Source: GCA-2683135 sp964507445 (GTDB lineage: Bacteria; Planctomycetota; GCA-002687715). Taken from it: DNA of 64,000 nucleotides. The notes beneath the pieces were generated by a model. That model was not told where the DNA came from. It saw nothing but the letters and a program-made list of their open reading frames with translations, and ran no database searches. Both the position numbers and the translations under genes were made by a program. Below, piece after piece: positions 24,903-34,324 of this stretch (positions are counted from its first letter, which is position 1; each line of letters starts with the position of its first letter). The stretch is from NCBI GenBank assembly GCA_964507445.1, contig CAZDQF010000015.1, forward strand, positions 1-64,000, written 5' to 3'.

Positions 24903-26504
24903 ATGCGTTTCTTCGTTGCTTGTCTTTGCCTCTCCCTCATGCTCACGGGACTGGTGTCCGCCCAGGGTTCCATGACCCTGCCCGCTGGGTTTCTGACCGC
25001 TGACGGCAACGGCGCTTCGTCGTTTCCGTTCAACAACACCGCCGACCACAAGTGGCAGTGGCACTATGCCAACTCCAACTTCGCCGCCGCCGGTGTGACC
25101 GGCACCATCACCATCACGGACATCTCGGTCCGCATGTCGACCGCGACCGCGGCCGCTGCTGGCTGGGACTTCCCCAGCGTGGATGTCTACATGGGCTCGG
25201 CGACCACCGGCTACCAGCTGGGTCAGCACAGCACCACGTTCGCGGACAACACCTGCGCCGACCTGACCCTCATGCGCAGCGGTCCCTGGACCGGTTCACA
25301 GCCCGCGGCCGCCGCTGGCGCCGCCGCCGGTGACTGGTTCTCCCTCGGCGTCACCAACACCTTCAGCTACAACCCGGACTTCGGCAAGGACATCATTGTC
25401 CAGATCGAGAAGTGCGGTACCAACGCCACCTGGGGCGCCTCCATCGACGGCGCGAGCGGCGGCGCTGGCACCAACGGCGGCAACCGCTACGGCTCGACCT
25501 CCGACTGCGCCGCGACCACCTCGACCTTCGCCAACAACGAGTTCGTGCCGCTGGTGAAGATCGACTTCATCGCCGGCGGGACCCCGGGCATCTGTGTGTC
25601 CGAGTTCCAGTCGAACCAGGTGGAGTCCAGCCTGACCGTCGACACCCTGTCCGTCTCGGCGGCTCAGAACGGCAACCCGATCGTTGTCGATCTCTCCAGC
25701 TCCAACGCCGGCGCTCAGTGGGACATCGGCCTCATGTACAACGCCAGCCCCGTGGGCGCCTCCGCCGGCGGGCTCGTCACTCCTGGCGGCCAGAGCGTGA
25801 ACCTGGACCTGACCAACCCCACGTTCAGCTTCCTCAACAACAACTTCGCCGGCACGCCGTTCACGTCGATCAACTTCCCGTTCGTCAACAGCAACCTGCA
25901 GGTGTCCGGCCAGATGGGCGTGATCTCCGCCTCCTATCCCCTCGGCTTCGCCCTCAGTCAGGCCTGTGAGGCCGTCTGGGTTGGTTGCCAGGGCTCGGGC
26001 TTCGAGGCCGGCAACCCTCCGGGGTGGGCCAACCCGGGTCCGTCCTGGGGCCTCCCGACTCTCGCGTGGACGCTGAACTCCGGCGGCACCCCCTCCGGCG
26101 CTACCGGCCCGACCGCCGCCAACACCGGCACCAACTACATCTACTGTGAGACCTCCGGCGGCGGTGGCAACGGTGCTTCCGAGTTCACCCTCGACACCTG
26201 CGTGTTCGACGTCTCGTCCCTGACCAACTTCCAGTTGGACTTCGCCCTCAGCCGCATCGGTGCGACCATGGGTACCCTCGATGTCTACATGTTCACCGAC
26301 GCTGGTGGGTGGGGTGGGACCCCGGTCATGAGCTTCACCGGCGCCGATCCGACCCAGACCCAGGGTGGCGTTGAGTGGTCGAACGAGAGCTACGCCATCA
26401 CCGCGCTGCCCCTGGGCACCACCGGTGTTGCGTTCAGCTTCACCTACGTCGGCGGCGGTTCGTTCACTGGCGACATCGCCCTCGATGACATCTCCGTGAA
26501 CTGA
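24903..26504 (+). CDS. Secreted beta-rich protein with MAM/jelly-roll-like C-terminus
   Basis: A 533-residue exported protein; signal peptide MRFFVACLCLSLMLTGLVSAQ. It is Asn/Thr/Gly/Ser-rich with few Lys/Arg, typical of surface proteins. Residues about 30-210 resemble a beta-sandwich module (VDVYMGSATTGYQLGQHST), residues about 220-350 a second, and residues about 375-533 a MAM or concanavalin-like jelly roll (FQLDFALSRIGATMGTLDVY, TAGDIALDDISVN-like ending with DIALDDISV). A cluster of Cys suggests disulfides. Strong terminator after the stop. No sorting signal was seen. It belongs with a set of secreted proteins in this window that share beta-sandwich composition. Confidence 0.85.
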   Translation: MRFFVACLCLSLMLTGLVSAQGSMTLPAGFLTADGNGASSFPFNNTADHKWQWHYANSNFAAAGVTGTITITDISVRMSTATAAAAGWDFPSVDVYMGSATTGYQLGQHSTTFADNTCADLTLMRSGPWTGSQPAAAAGAAAGDWFSLGVTNTFSYNPDFGKDIIVQIEKCGTNATWGASIDGASGGAGTNGGNRYGSTSDCAATTSTFANNEFVPLVKIDFIAGGTPGICVSEFQSNQVESSLTVDTLSVSAAQNGNPIVVDLSSSNAGAQWDIGLMYNASPVGASAGGLVTPGGQSVNLDLTNPTFSFLNNNFAGTPFTSINFPFVNSNLQVSGQMGVISASYPLGFALSQACEAVWVGCQGSGFEAGNPPGWANPGPSWGLPTLAWTLNSGGTPSGATGPTAANTGTNYIYCETSGGGGNGASEFTLDTCVFDVSSLTNFQLDFALSRIGATMGTLDVYMFTDAGGWGGTPVMSFTGADPTQTQGGVEWSNESYAITALPLGTTGVAFSFTYVGGGSFTGDIALDDISVN

Positions 26505-26539
26505 TCCTGCCCGTTTCCGGGGTTTGCCCCGGACTTCCA

Positions 26540-26577
26540 GACACCCCCGTTGGCGAGGCCGGCGGGGGTGTCTTCGT
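26540..26577 (+). terminator. Intrinsic terminator
   Basis: GACACCCCCG (26540-26549) and CGGGGGTGTC (26563-26572) form a 10-bp stem around 13 bases, followed by TTCGTT. It ends the 24903 gene. Confidence 0.8.
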
Positions 26578-26614
26578 TCCCGGGTTCCGATGAGGGGTCC
26601 TGGGCCACGGTCGG

Positions 26615-27886
26615 TCAGCGCCTGAGTCGCTTGCGATCGCAGTCCACGGTGATGTCCATGTCCCGGACGCCGTCCACGTCGAACGCTTCGGTGTTGAACC
26701 GAGGGTTTCCGTAGTGGACCTTGACCCGGTACTTGCCGGGAGGGATCGCGGTCAGGCGGAAGGTGCCCGCCGCGTCGGTGACGGTGGCAGAGACGGGGAC
26801 GCCCTTGCCGTTGATGAGCTCGATCCGGTGACCCCCGAGATTGCCTGCCAGGGCCGTGATCCGTCCGTTGACCGTGCTCCCGTCGCCGAATCGGATCTCG
26901 ACCTTGGCGGTCTCGTTGACCCGGAGCCGCACCTCGCGGTGGACCTCCGTCAGTCGCGTGCCCGGGAAGTCCACCACAAGGTCGTACACGCCTTGGTGCA
27001 CTCGGCGGAAGACGAACTGTTGGGTGACCGGTATGACCTTCTGGCGTCGGAGGTCGCGGCGCCCGCCGGTGGTGAAGAAGAGCCGCAGACGGGCTCGCTG
27101 CCCCGGGGCGATCTCGGCGTCCGGGATCAGCGCGCCTTCGATGCGGCCGTTGCCCCGTGACAGCGGCACGGTCATGTCCTCGGGGTCGTGGTCCACCTTG
27201 CGGACATAGGTGTAGCGGTCGTAGTCCTCGTGGCTCACCGTGATCTCCTTGAGGGCGGAGAGAGGGATCACGTAGGGGGCGCGAAACGCGCCGTTGGGTG
27301 CCGAGCGGCACTGGCCGCCGCCGCTGAACTCGATGAGGGCTCCACCCACCGCTTCGTGGGTGGTCTCGTCGATGACCGTGCCGGCGGGCTGGACCCCTGG
27401 TTCCAGGCGGACGTCGTGCCAGGAGCGTCGTCCGCTCGAGACGGACACCGGGATGACCGCGGGGACGAAGCCCTCGGACCGGATCTCCAGGCGGTATTCC
27501 CCAGGGCTCACGTCCTTGATGAGCCAGTCGTCGCCCGTGGTTCGGACGAGCACTCCTGAGTCGGGGATCAGGCGGGTCTGGATGAGGCCCAGCGGTGTGT
27601 CATCGGGACCGTAGGCTCTGCCCTGGAGTCGACCGGGGCCGTCCCGCTCTGCGGCGTCGATCCTGTCGGCTGCGGGGTCGTTGTTCGAGGCTCGTTCGTC
27701 CGGAGTCCTCGGGGCGGCGGGAGAGGTCCCGGTGGGGCCGGGGTTGGCCACCTGTTCCTGGAATTCCTGCGGGTCGGCGGAGGTTACTTCTCCCCAAAGC
27801 TGCTCGAATTCCCCACCAAGGAGCGCCAATGCGCCGATAAAGACGATGAGGAACAGGCTCAGTAGGGCGAGGACGTTCTTCAGCAT
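26615..27886 (-). CDS. Membrane-anchored carboxypeptidase-regulatory-like domain protein
   Basis: A 423-residue protein, N-terminal TM anchor (NVLALLSLFLIVFIGALALL), a Pro/Ala/Asp linker, then three or four CarboxypepD-regulatory/CnaB-like beta domains: DVSPGEYRLEIRSEGF, TVIDETTHEAVGGALIEFSG, HQGVYDLVVDFPG and AIPPGKYRVKVHYGN. Such domains are common in planctomycete surface proteins and are probably binding or structural. Convergent with the preceding secreted protein. Confidence 0.85.
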   Translation of the reverse strand: MLKNVLALLSLFLIVFIGALALLGGEFEQLWGEVTSADPQEFQEQVANPGPTGTSPAAPRTPDERASNNDPAADRIDAAERDGPGRLQGRAYGPDDTPLGLIQTRLIPDSGVLVRTTGDDWLIKDVSPGEYRLEIRSEGFVPAVIPVSVSSGRRSWHDVRLEPGVQPAGTVIDETTHEAVGGALIEFSGGGQCRSAPNGAFRAPYVIPLSALKEITVSHEDYDRYTYVRKVDHDPEDMTVPLSRGNGRIEGALIPDAEIAPGQRARLRLFFTTGGRRDLRRQKVIPVTQQFVFRRVHQGVYDLVVDFPGTRLTEVHREVRLRVNETAKVEIRFGDGSTVNGRITALAGNLGGHRIELINGKGVPVSATVTDAAGTFRLTAIPPGKYRVKVHYGNPRFNTEAFDVDGVRDMDITVDCDRKRLRR

Positions 27887-28009
27887 CGTGTGAGGGTCTC
27901 ATGATTCGCAGCGAGTTGCCGCGATGCGGGCCTGTGGGCCGGACCCGGACAGTTTCGCCGATCTGCGGCATGGCGCCAACGAGATGAGGAACGAAAACGG
28001 GAGCAGAAC

Positions 28010-29350
28010 GTGGGTTCGGATGCGCTGATGGGCCCATCAGACTCGGGGCGGAAGTCCGTCGGCGTCCCTCGTCCCCAGCCGAGGCGGGATGACGGCGTCG
28101 GTCCGTCAGGCCGCCGCGTGACCCTGCTGACCGCTGAGGACCCGTTCGTCACCCGCAGCGCGGCTTCCGTGAGGGCCCTCACCCTGGGTCGATACCTGCG
28201 GGGCCAGGGGTACACCGTGGAGTTCCAGACCAGCGGCCTGGGTCCGGAGGAGGTGCGGGAGTCCGGCGGATTCGTGGTCCGGTGGGTGCCGGTCTCTCCT
28301 CCCTGGCAGAACCCCATAGGGTCGTTCTCCGCGTTCAACCAGCCCCGGTGCCTGCTCCGATTGTGTCAGGACCCACCGGATGTGGTGGTGGTCTCCGACT
28401 CCAGAGCCGGTCCGGCGGCCTTGCTGCTCGGGGCGATGGGCGTGCGGGTCATCCTCGATGCGCCGGCCATCCACGAGGACGCGCTCCTCTCTGCGGGAGG
28501 GTCGGGCTACGAGCGATTCCTGATCCGTCCGGTGGAGCGACTGGCGTTCCAGGAACCGGAGGGGGTCCTGGTGGCGTCTTCCCGGGATCGCAGCCGTGTC
28601 ACGGAGGCAAATGGCTCGTCGGGTCCAAGGGTGGCGGTCTTCCCGACCCCGGCGTCGGATACGGACCTGGGCGGCGATCGAGACCTGGGGGACGCGGTCC
28701 TGTGGGTCGGCCGGGCGTCCGGGATCGTCAACCGACGAGCCTTGCGGCGCCTCGAGCAGTCCGTCATCCCCATGCTGCTGGAGCGCAGGCCCGGGACCCG
28801 TGTGATCCTCGCCGGATTGGGGACTCGCGCGTTCGCGCGCATCCAGGGAGTGGAGTGCGTCGAGGAGTACCCGTCCACGGACGACCTGTATGTCCAGGCG
28901 CGCTGCCTGGTCGCCCCCCTGGACAGTGAGACCGGGAGCAGCCTTGCCATCGCAGACGGTCTCGCACGGAGCGTCCCCGTGGTGGCCACCGGGGAGGCCC
29001 TGGTCGGTCACGGCGATTTGAGCTTCGAAGGGCAGCTCCTGGGTCGCTCCGACGGCGAGCTGGTGGATCACGTGGTCGAGCTGTGCGAGGACAAGCGGCG
29101 GGCGACGCGGCTCGGTCAGATGGGGGCCCGCGCCTACCACAACCGCCGGTCGCCGGGCGTGGTCATGGCGCCCGTGGGAGACCTGGTGCGCGCCGTCAGC
29201 GGCGTCAGCGTCGACCCGGATCAGAAGCTCGAGGCGCTCAGGACGCTGCGTCAGCGGTGGCCTCGTACGGTGGACGAGATCATCAGCTTCCTGGAACACC
29301 GGCCCCAGGGTTGGGGGCGCGCGCCGTGCGGTTTCTGGGGCGATCGATGA
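28010..29350 (+). CDS. GT4-like glycosyltransferase
   Basis: A 446-residue protein. Residues about 35-230 form a first Rossmann-like domain (RRVTLLTAEDPFVTRSAAS, VVVVSDSRAGPAALLLGAMG, VILDAPAIHEDALL), and about 235-400 a second (DAVLWVGRASGIVNRRALRR, RVILAGLGTRAF, YVQARCLVAPLDSETGSSL, ADGLARSVPVVATGEAL). This is the GT-B layout of GT4 transferases. The E-x7-E nucleotide-sugar site appears as an altered D-S-E. The donor and acceptor are unknown. GTG start at 28010 or ATG at 28028. Confidence 0.8.
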   Translation: MGSDALMGPSDSGRKSVGVPRPQPRRDDGVGPSGRRVTLLTAEDPFVTRSAASVRALTLGRYLRGQGYTVEFQTSGLGPEEVRESGGFVVRWVPVSPPWQNPIGSFSAFNQPRCLLRLCQDPPDVVVVSDSRAGPAALLLGAMGVRVILDAPAIHEDALLSAGGSGYERFLIRPVERLAFQEPEGVLVASSRDRSRVTEANGSSGPRVAVFPTPASDTDLGGDRDLGDAVLWVGRASGIVNRRALRRLEQSVIPMLLERRPGTRVILAGLGTRAFARIQGVECVEEYPSTDDLYVQARCLVAPLDSETGSSLAIADGLARSVPVVATGEALVGHGDLSFEGQLLGRSDGELVDHVVELCEDKRRATRLGQMGARAYHNRRSPGVVMAPVGDLVRAVSGVSVDPDQKLEALRTLRQRWPRTVDEIISFLEHRPQGWGRAPCGFWGDR

Positions 29351-29368
29351 GGGCAGGGGTGCCCTCTC

Positions 29369-30136
29369 CTACATGCCCTTGGCGAGCCGCGTGCCGAGGA
29401 TCTCGTCGAGCAGCGGGGTCTTGTTGATCTTGTCCATGGTCTTGTTGAAGTCGTAGGGCACCCTGTGGTGCCGGACCATGTTGTCTTCCACTTCCACCCA
29501 GCACGCTCGAGGATCACGATCTCGGGGCTGCCCCACGGACCCGCAGTTGACGATGTACTTGTTTTCCGGGAGGAGCTCGTGCTCGGGCTGCTCGTCGTTG
29601 GGTGGGAAGGTCTTCAGGTCGGAGCGGATGATGACGGGCATGTGGGTGTGTCCGCAGAACACCACGTGCTCGGTCTGCTCGAAGATCTCTCGTAGCTTTG
29701 GCTCGGCGTTGAAGAAGACGTCCTCCTGGTAGACGTACTCGTTGACCGGGTCTCTCGGCGATCCATGGACGAAGAGCCCCTCACCGACTCGAAACGTGAG
29801 CGGCAGGTTTCGCAGCCAATCCCAGCGGTCGGCTGCATGACGTCCTCTTAGCAGTCCGGGCTTGAGGCGCTCGCGGGAGTAGCGGATGGCGGCCCGGGCG
29901 AACGGGTTGAAGCGTTCCGCACCTGTGAACAGGGCCTCGTCGTGGTTGCCGCGGATGGTCTTGGCGCACCGCTCCATGACCAGATCCGTACACGCTTCCG
30001 GATCCGGACCGTAGCCCACGATGTCACCGAGACAGTAGATGGTCTCGTGGTCGCGTTCATCGATGTCCTTCAGCACCTCGACGAACGCTTCGAGGTTGCT
30101 GTGAATGTCGGAGACAATCGCGTAGCGCACCGACAA
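29369..30136 (-). CDS. Calcineurin-like metallophosphoesterase (YfcE/diadenosine type)
   Basis: A 255-residue phosphoesterase with all five motifs: SDIHSNLEAF (D-x-H), CLGDIVGYGPDPEAC (G-D), IRGNHDEALF (GNHD), FVHGSPRDP (G-x-H-like) and FCGHTHMPV (GHTH). Length and layout fit the phosphodiesterase family related to YfcE and diadenosine tetraphosphatases. The start is TTG at 30136 with GGAG at suitable distance, since no ATG precedes the D-x-H motif. Confidence 0.93.
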   Translation of the reverse strand: MSVRYAIVSDIHSNLEAFVEVLKDIDERDHETIYCLGDIVGYGPDPEACTDLVMERCAKTIRGNHDEALFTGAERFNPFARAAIRYSRERLKPGLLRGRHAADRWDWLRNLPLTFRVGEGLFVHGSPRDPVNEYVYQEDVFFNAEPKLREIFEQTEHVVFCGHTHMPVIIRSDLKTFPPNDEQPEHELLPENKYIVNCGSVGQPRDRDPRACWVEVEDNMVRHHRVPYDFNKTMDKINKTPLLDEILGTRLAKGM

Positions 30137-30209
30137 GTCTAGTTCTCCAGGTCATCCATGGTTGTCAGTGGCCATTCGGCTCAGCGGCGCACTCCTGTGC
30201 GTTCCTCCA

Positions 30210-31073
30210 TCACACTACCGCGGGGCCGGACGGGCAAGAGGCGCGCCTCGCCGCGGCGGGAGCATTCATGCGGAACAGGACGAAGGTGAGGTCGTCTGGC
30301 TTGGATGGCTCCTGCCGGCCCTCCATGTGCTCACGGCACCGCGTCGCCAGCCGTTGGGCCGCGTGTTCCAGCGGGCCCTTGCGGATGATCTCGATGACCT
30401 GCTCCTCGGTCAGGTTGTCGGACAGGCCGTCCGAGGCGAGGAGGACCGTGTCCCGGTCAGCCAGCTGCAGGGCCGAGCCCACCTCCATCCGCATGTCCTG
30501 GGTACCAAGCATGTTGCACACGAGGTGTCGCTCTTCGTGGCTGAGGGCTTCCTTGGCGTCCATGAGCCCCGCCTCCACCGCGTAGCCGGTGGGGGAGTGG
30601 GGGACGGTCTGTAGTTTGACCCGTCCGCGCTGTCCCACGGTGAGGATGGTGGAGTCCCCGACGTGGAAGGGGCGGACGTTGCCGTCGCGGAGCTCGACCA
30701 CGGCCAGGGTGGCGCCGGCCCCTACCCCGAGGTCGGAGATGGCCTTGTTGGCTTCCTCGATCCCGTCCAGGATGGCGTCGCGGAGGTCGGTCCTGGCCTC
30801 ACGGGCGCGTCGGACGGAGGTCGCCACGCGACTGATGGCCAGCCCCGAGGCCTCCTCTCCCGCCTTCTGCCCGCCGGCCCCGTCCGCCACCATCAACAGG
30901 CCTGAGGTGTCGTCGTATGGCACCAGCGCCGCGCCATCCTCGTTGGGGCCGTCCTTGCCCGGAGCGCGCTGGCTGAACACCAGCGCCCGCCCGCCGCAGA
31001 ACTCTGCGGACGCGCTCTTCACCATGTCCATCCCGGTGAAAAGGTGCGGGTTTGCGGGAGAGGCAGTCGGCAT
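30210..31073 (-). CDS. PP2C-family Ser/Thr phosphatase
   Basis: A 287-residue PPM/PP2C phosphatase. Metal-binding signatures: GPNEDGAALV (first Asp/Glu), MVADGAGGQKAGE, FHVGDSTILTV, LASDGLSDNL and PDDLTFVLF. It would dephosphorylate targets of the Hanks-type kinases; the nearest is the 31183 kinase, which lies 109 bases upstream in the same direction, so the pair is probably an operon. Eukaryote-like phosphatase and kinase pairs are known in bacteria (PrpC/PrkC, Stp1/PknB). Confidence 0.95.
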   Translation of the reverse strand: MPTASPANPHLFTGMDMVKSASAEFCGGRALVFSQRAPGKDGPNEDGAALVPYDDTSGLLMVADGAGGQKAGEEASGLAISRVATSVRRAREARTDLRDAILDGIEEANKAISDLGVGAGATLAVVELRDGNVRPFHVGDSTILTVGQRGRVKLQTVPHSPTGYAVEAGLMDAKEALSHEERHLVCNMLGTQDMRMEVGSALQLADRDTVLLASDGLSDNLTEEQVIEIIRKGPLEHAAQRLATRCREHMEGRQEPSKPDDLTFVLFRMNAPAAARRASCPSGPAVV

Positions 31074-31182
31074 GATCCTCTGAGTTCATTCTGCCCCCCG
31101 GGGTGCGGAGATCCCAGAACGAACCGGTGAGAGCCCTGGCCGAATGCCGTGGAGGCCATCCAAGTCATTGTTATTTCTGTTC

Positions 31183-32007
31183 TTACGGTCGATTCTGGCG
31201 TTTGCCGGTGGGGGTGTTTCCGTTCCGCCGGAGCGGGCGCGATCGAGGGACGCGCTGGAACGCCTCCAGCATCTGGACCGCGCTCGGGAAGCGCTTCTGC
31301 TCGTCCACCTGCAGGGCCCGCTTCAGAATGCGGATCAGACCGGGCTGAAGGGTGCGCTCGAGGCGTTCGTGACCCTCCATGGGCCAACGGAACGGCCACC
31401 GCGGCAGCTGACCGCTGGCCATCCGGTAGATCAGCAATCCTGCGGAGAACACGTCAGAGCGCATGGAGGGCTTCCCCATGGCTTGCTCGGGGGCCATGTA
31501 GCCGATGGTCCCGGCGCCGGAGGTGGACACCGTCTTCCTGGCCACCTTGGCGATGCCGAAGTCAGCCAGACGGAGTTGATTGTCCGGGAACAGGATCAGG
31601 TTCTCAGGCTTGAGGTCGCAGTGGATGATCCGCTTGCGGTGAGCGAACGCCAGCGCCGAGAGGAGCTGCTCGGAGAAATCCAGGATGGTCGAAACCCCAA
31701 GCCTGCGGGTCAGGCGGTCCGACAGGGTCTCCACCCCGAGGCGCGTCACGATGGCGAACTGCCCGCCCAGCTCGTCCGCGGTCTTGATCGGGAGGATGTT
31801 GGGGTGATCGAGGGGCGCGGTGAGCCTCGCCTCCTTGCGGAAGTCGTTCAAGACACCCCGACTGAGCAGGTGTTCGTGGGGGATCTTCACCGCCACATCG
31901 ATCCCTTCGACGGTGTCGAAGGCGCTGTAGACCTCGGCGAAACCGCCTGTCGCGAGACGCCGCTGAATGCGGTACTTCCCCAACCTCTGTCGTGACCTCA
32001 GTGCCAT
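31183..32007 (-). CDS. Small cytosolic Ser/Thr kinase with HCD motif
   Basis: A 274-residue soluble Hanks-type kinase, ATG chosen at 32007; a TTG at 32028 would add seven residues. Glycine loop RRLATGGFAEVYSA, Lys in VAVKIPHEH, and the catalytic loop is IIHCDLKPENLIL, so it is a non-RD kinase (Cys replaces Arg before Asp). DFG is present in LADFGIAKV. There is no TM or TPR extension. Adjacent to PP2C. Non-RD kinases usually do not need activation-loop phosphorylation. Confidence 0.94.
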   Translation of the reverse strand: MALRSRQRLGKYRIQRRLATGGFAEVYSAFDTVEGIDVAVKIPHEHLLSRGVLNDFRKEARLTAPLDHPNILPIKTADELGGQFAIVTRLGVETLSDRLTRRLGVSTILDFSEQLLSALAFAHRKRIIHCDLKPENLILFPDNQLRLADFGIAKVARKTVSTSGAGTIGYMAPEQAMGKPSMRSDVFSAGLLIYRMASGQLPRWPFRWPMEGHERLERTLQPGLIRILKRALQVDEQKRFPSAVQMLEAFQRVPRSRPLRRNGNTPTGKRQNRP

Positions 32008-32079
32008 GTGGCGGTGGTAGCGCAGCAAGACGCGCGCTGGGTCAACTGTACGTGATCACGATGGTGGATTCACGCTCGG

Positions 32080-32745
32080 CTATCTGCCGATTGTCTGCTG
32101 AAAGGCCACATAGCCTTCGCGCACGGTGATCCACGGGATGCCGATCAACTCAACCATGCTGATGATGATGCCCAGCATGTGTGCCTTCACCGGGTTGTTG
32201 GTGATGAGCAGCATCAGCAAGAGCACGAACGCGATGGTGGAGAACTCCATGGCCGAGCGGCGTACCTGCGGCGGCAGATACGGGGCGATGATCCCGAATC
32301 CATCCAGTCCGGGGACGGGCAGCAGGTTCAGGATGGTGGCGAAGGCCTGGAAGAAGGCGAACAGGGCGATGGTGAGGGTGAGGGAGTCGCTCAGGTTGGA
32401 TGCATCCAGCAGTCCAAGCCGGAAGACGGCTCCGCAGAGCAGCAGGATCAACAGGTTGGTGGCCGGACCGGCGGCGGCGACGGCGGCTTCCCAGTCGCGG
32501 CTGCGTAGCCGTGAGTGATCGATGTAGACGGCGCCGCCGGGGAGCGGCACTCCTCCCCACAGCAGGATCAGCACGGGGATGACCACGCTCATGAACGGGT
32601 GCAGGTACTTGACCGGGTTCATGGTCAGGTACCCCTTCTCCACCACCGAGTCATCACCTCCGGCGAAGGCGACCCGCGCGTGGGCGTACTCGTGGAGGCA
32701 GAGGGAGATCACCCACAGGATGAGGACGCTGAGGACGAGGACCAT
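32080..32745 (-). CDS. Site-2-protease-like metalloprotease (M50)
   Basis: A 221-residue membrane protein. TM1 contains HEYAH (residues 18-22, HExxH), and NLLPVPGLDGFG near residue 144 matches the second zinc motif N-x-x-P-x-P-x-x-D-G. GPATNLLILLLCG fits too. There is no PDZ domain, so it is a short S2P of the SpoIVFB/Rip2-like class. Substrate unknown. The ATG overlaps the rimP stop (TGATG), implying coupling. Confidence 0.93.
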   Translation of the reverse strand: MVLVLSVLILWVISLCLHEYAHARVAFAGGDDSVVEKGYLTMNPVKYLHPFMSVVIPVLILLWGGVPLPGGAVYIDHSRLRSRDWEAAVAAAGPATNLLILLLCGAVFRLGLLDASNLSDSLTLTIALFAFFQAFATILNLLPVPGLDGFGIIAPYLPPQVRRSAMEFSTIAFVLLLMLLITNNPVKAHMLGIIISMVELIGIPWITVREGYVAFQQTIGR

Positions 32746-33203
32746 CAGTACCTCGGGTCCAGATTGGCGGAGTCGATCTCCGCCAGGTCCAGGTCGTAGG
32801 GCCGGCCATGGTCCGGCTTGAGCCTGATCTTCCCGGCGGCGACCCGTTCGATGACGCCCCGCACCACGGTCTGACCGTCCGCGGTCGGCTCCGCCAGGAC
32901 GACCTTCGCACGTTCCCCTGCGAATCGCTCGAAGTGCCTCTCTGTGCTCAGGATACGGCGTACCCCCGGGGACTCCACCTCGATGGAGTAGTCGTCCGCT
33001 GGCAGCCCCGCCTCCTCCAGGCCCCGGCGGATGGCCCTGTTCATGGTGGTGCAATCCTCCATGGTGACCGGTCCCGGGTCCGCGTCCAGGGTCAGGATGA
33101 TGTGGCGGCCGGTGCTCACGGACACCCGAAGGGTCAGGAAGCCGTGGTGCTCCACCAGCTCCCTGACCAGGTCCGTCGCCTGTGTCCGTTCGCCCGGGTT
33201 CAT
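32745..33203 (-). CDS. rimP: Ribosome maturation factor RimP
   Basis: A 152-residue protein with RimP text: LVEHHGFLTLRVSVSTGRH, DCTTMNRAIRRGLEE, YSIEVESPGVRRIL (the SxGVDRPL-like motif), FERFAGERAKVVL, VVRGVIERVAAG and LDLAEIDSANLDPRY. RimP assists 30S assembly. Usually it precedes nusA and infB; here it is followed by the protease. Confidence 0.95.
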   Translation of the reverse strand: MNPGERTQATDLVRELVEHHGFLTLRVSVSTGRHIILTLDADPGPVTMEDCTTMNRAIRRGLEEAGLPADDYSIEVESPGVRRILSTERHFERFAGERAKVVLAEPTADGQTVVRGVIERVAAGKIRLKPDHGRPYDLDLAEIDSANLDPRY

Positions 33204-33253
33204 GACACCGGCACTTTACCGATCTGGACGGAACTGGCAGACATGGAGCCCTG

Positions 33254-34324
33254 ATGACCGTCAATCTCGAGAACCTGCTGGACGGCGCGGTGGTGCTGGC
33301 TCCCATGACCAAGGGCTCCAACCTCCCGTATCGCCGTCTGTGTGACGAGTTCGGAGCGACCATCACCATGGGGGAGATGGCCGTCTCGCGAAAGCTGCGG
33401 AAGCGCAGCCGTCCCGAGTTCGCGCTCTTGAGGCGCCATCCCTCCGAGAGGTGCTTCGGTGCCCAGCTGGCGGGGAGGGACGCGGACGAGATGGCCTGGG
33501 CCGCCGCCCTCGCCGTGGAGCGGGGCGCCGACCTGGTGGACGTGAACCTGGGGTGTCCCATCCACGAGATCACCCGTCGGGGTCTGGGATCGGCGCTCCT
33601 CAACAAGCCACGCAAGGTGGGGGAGATCGTCCGCGCCATGAAGGCGGCGGTGGGCGACGTCCCCGTGACCGTGAAGATTCGCCTCGCCTGGGACGCCCGT
33701 AGGCTGGTTCACACGGAAGTCGCCAGGGCGGCGGAGGATGGGGGCGCGGACGGGATCTTCGTCCACGGGCGGACGCGAACCGCGAGGTACCGTCAGGCCG
33801 CTGACTGGGATCGGATCGGTGAAGTGGTGCAGGCGGTTTCCGTACCCGTGGTGGGGAACGGTGATATTCTGTTTCCCCATGAGGCCACGGCGTTCCGCCG
33901 CCAGGCGGGATGTGCGGGGGTGATGGTGGGCAGGGGGGCCCTCATCAAACCCTGGATCTTCAAGGAAGCGGCGGAGGGGGCGTACTGGGACATCAGCCCG
34001 GAACAGCGGCTGGAAGTGGGAAGGCGCTACGTCGTTCTGGCGACGGAACACTGGGGAGAGGATGAGCGGGGCGAGGCGTCCGTCCGCAACTTCCTACGAT
34101 GGCATCTGGATTTCTGGCGTCGGTACGTACCGCGATACGAGGACGGGCGTTTCCCCAAGCTACAGGAGCGGGACACCGCAGAGTCCGGTCGTTCCGAGCT
34201 GGCAGCCGTGCTCGCCCGAGAGGACGAAGCGGCGCTCGACTGGGTCGTTCACAGGCTCATGCACGAGGACCCTGATCGGGCCGGGCCCATCCCGCCGGCC
34301 CCTGCGACGTCAGACCTCCATTGA
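33254..34324 (+). CDS. dus: tRNA-dihydrouridine synthase (Dus family)
   Basis: A 356-residue FMN-dependent tRNA-dihydrouridine synthase: VLAPMTKGSNLPYRRLC, RCFGAQLAG, VDVNLGCPIHEITRRG with catalytic Cys101, VKIRLAWD, IFVHGRTRTARY, VVGNGDI and GVMVGRGAL. The pattern is closest to eukaryotic Dus3-type proteins (NLGCPI). Reduces uridines in tRNA. Its last 15 bases overlap the convergent 34310 gene. Confidence 0.94.
   Translation: MTVNLENLLDGAVVLAPMTKGSNLPYRRLCDEFGATITMGEMAVSRKLRKRSRPEFALLRRHPSERCFGAQLAGRDADEMAWAAALAVERGADLVDVNLGCPIHEITRRGLGSALLNKPRKVGEIVRAMKAAVGDVPVTVKIRLAWDARRLVHTEVARAAEDGGADGIFVHGRTRTARYRQAADWDRIGEVVQAVSVPVVGNGDILFPHEATAFRRQAGCAGVMVGRGALIKPWIFKEAAEGAYWDISPEQRLEVGRRYVVLATEHWGEDERGEASVRNFLRWHLDFWRRYVPRYEDGRFPKLQERDTAESGRSELAAVLAREDEAALDWVVHRLMHEDPDRAGPIPPAPATSDLH

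Noticed and set aside
25296..27311. Minus-strand frame of about 671 codons across the secreted protein and CarboxypepD gene
   Set aside because: The true gene is the 26615-27886 frame with an N-terminal anchor and recognisable domains.
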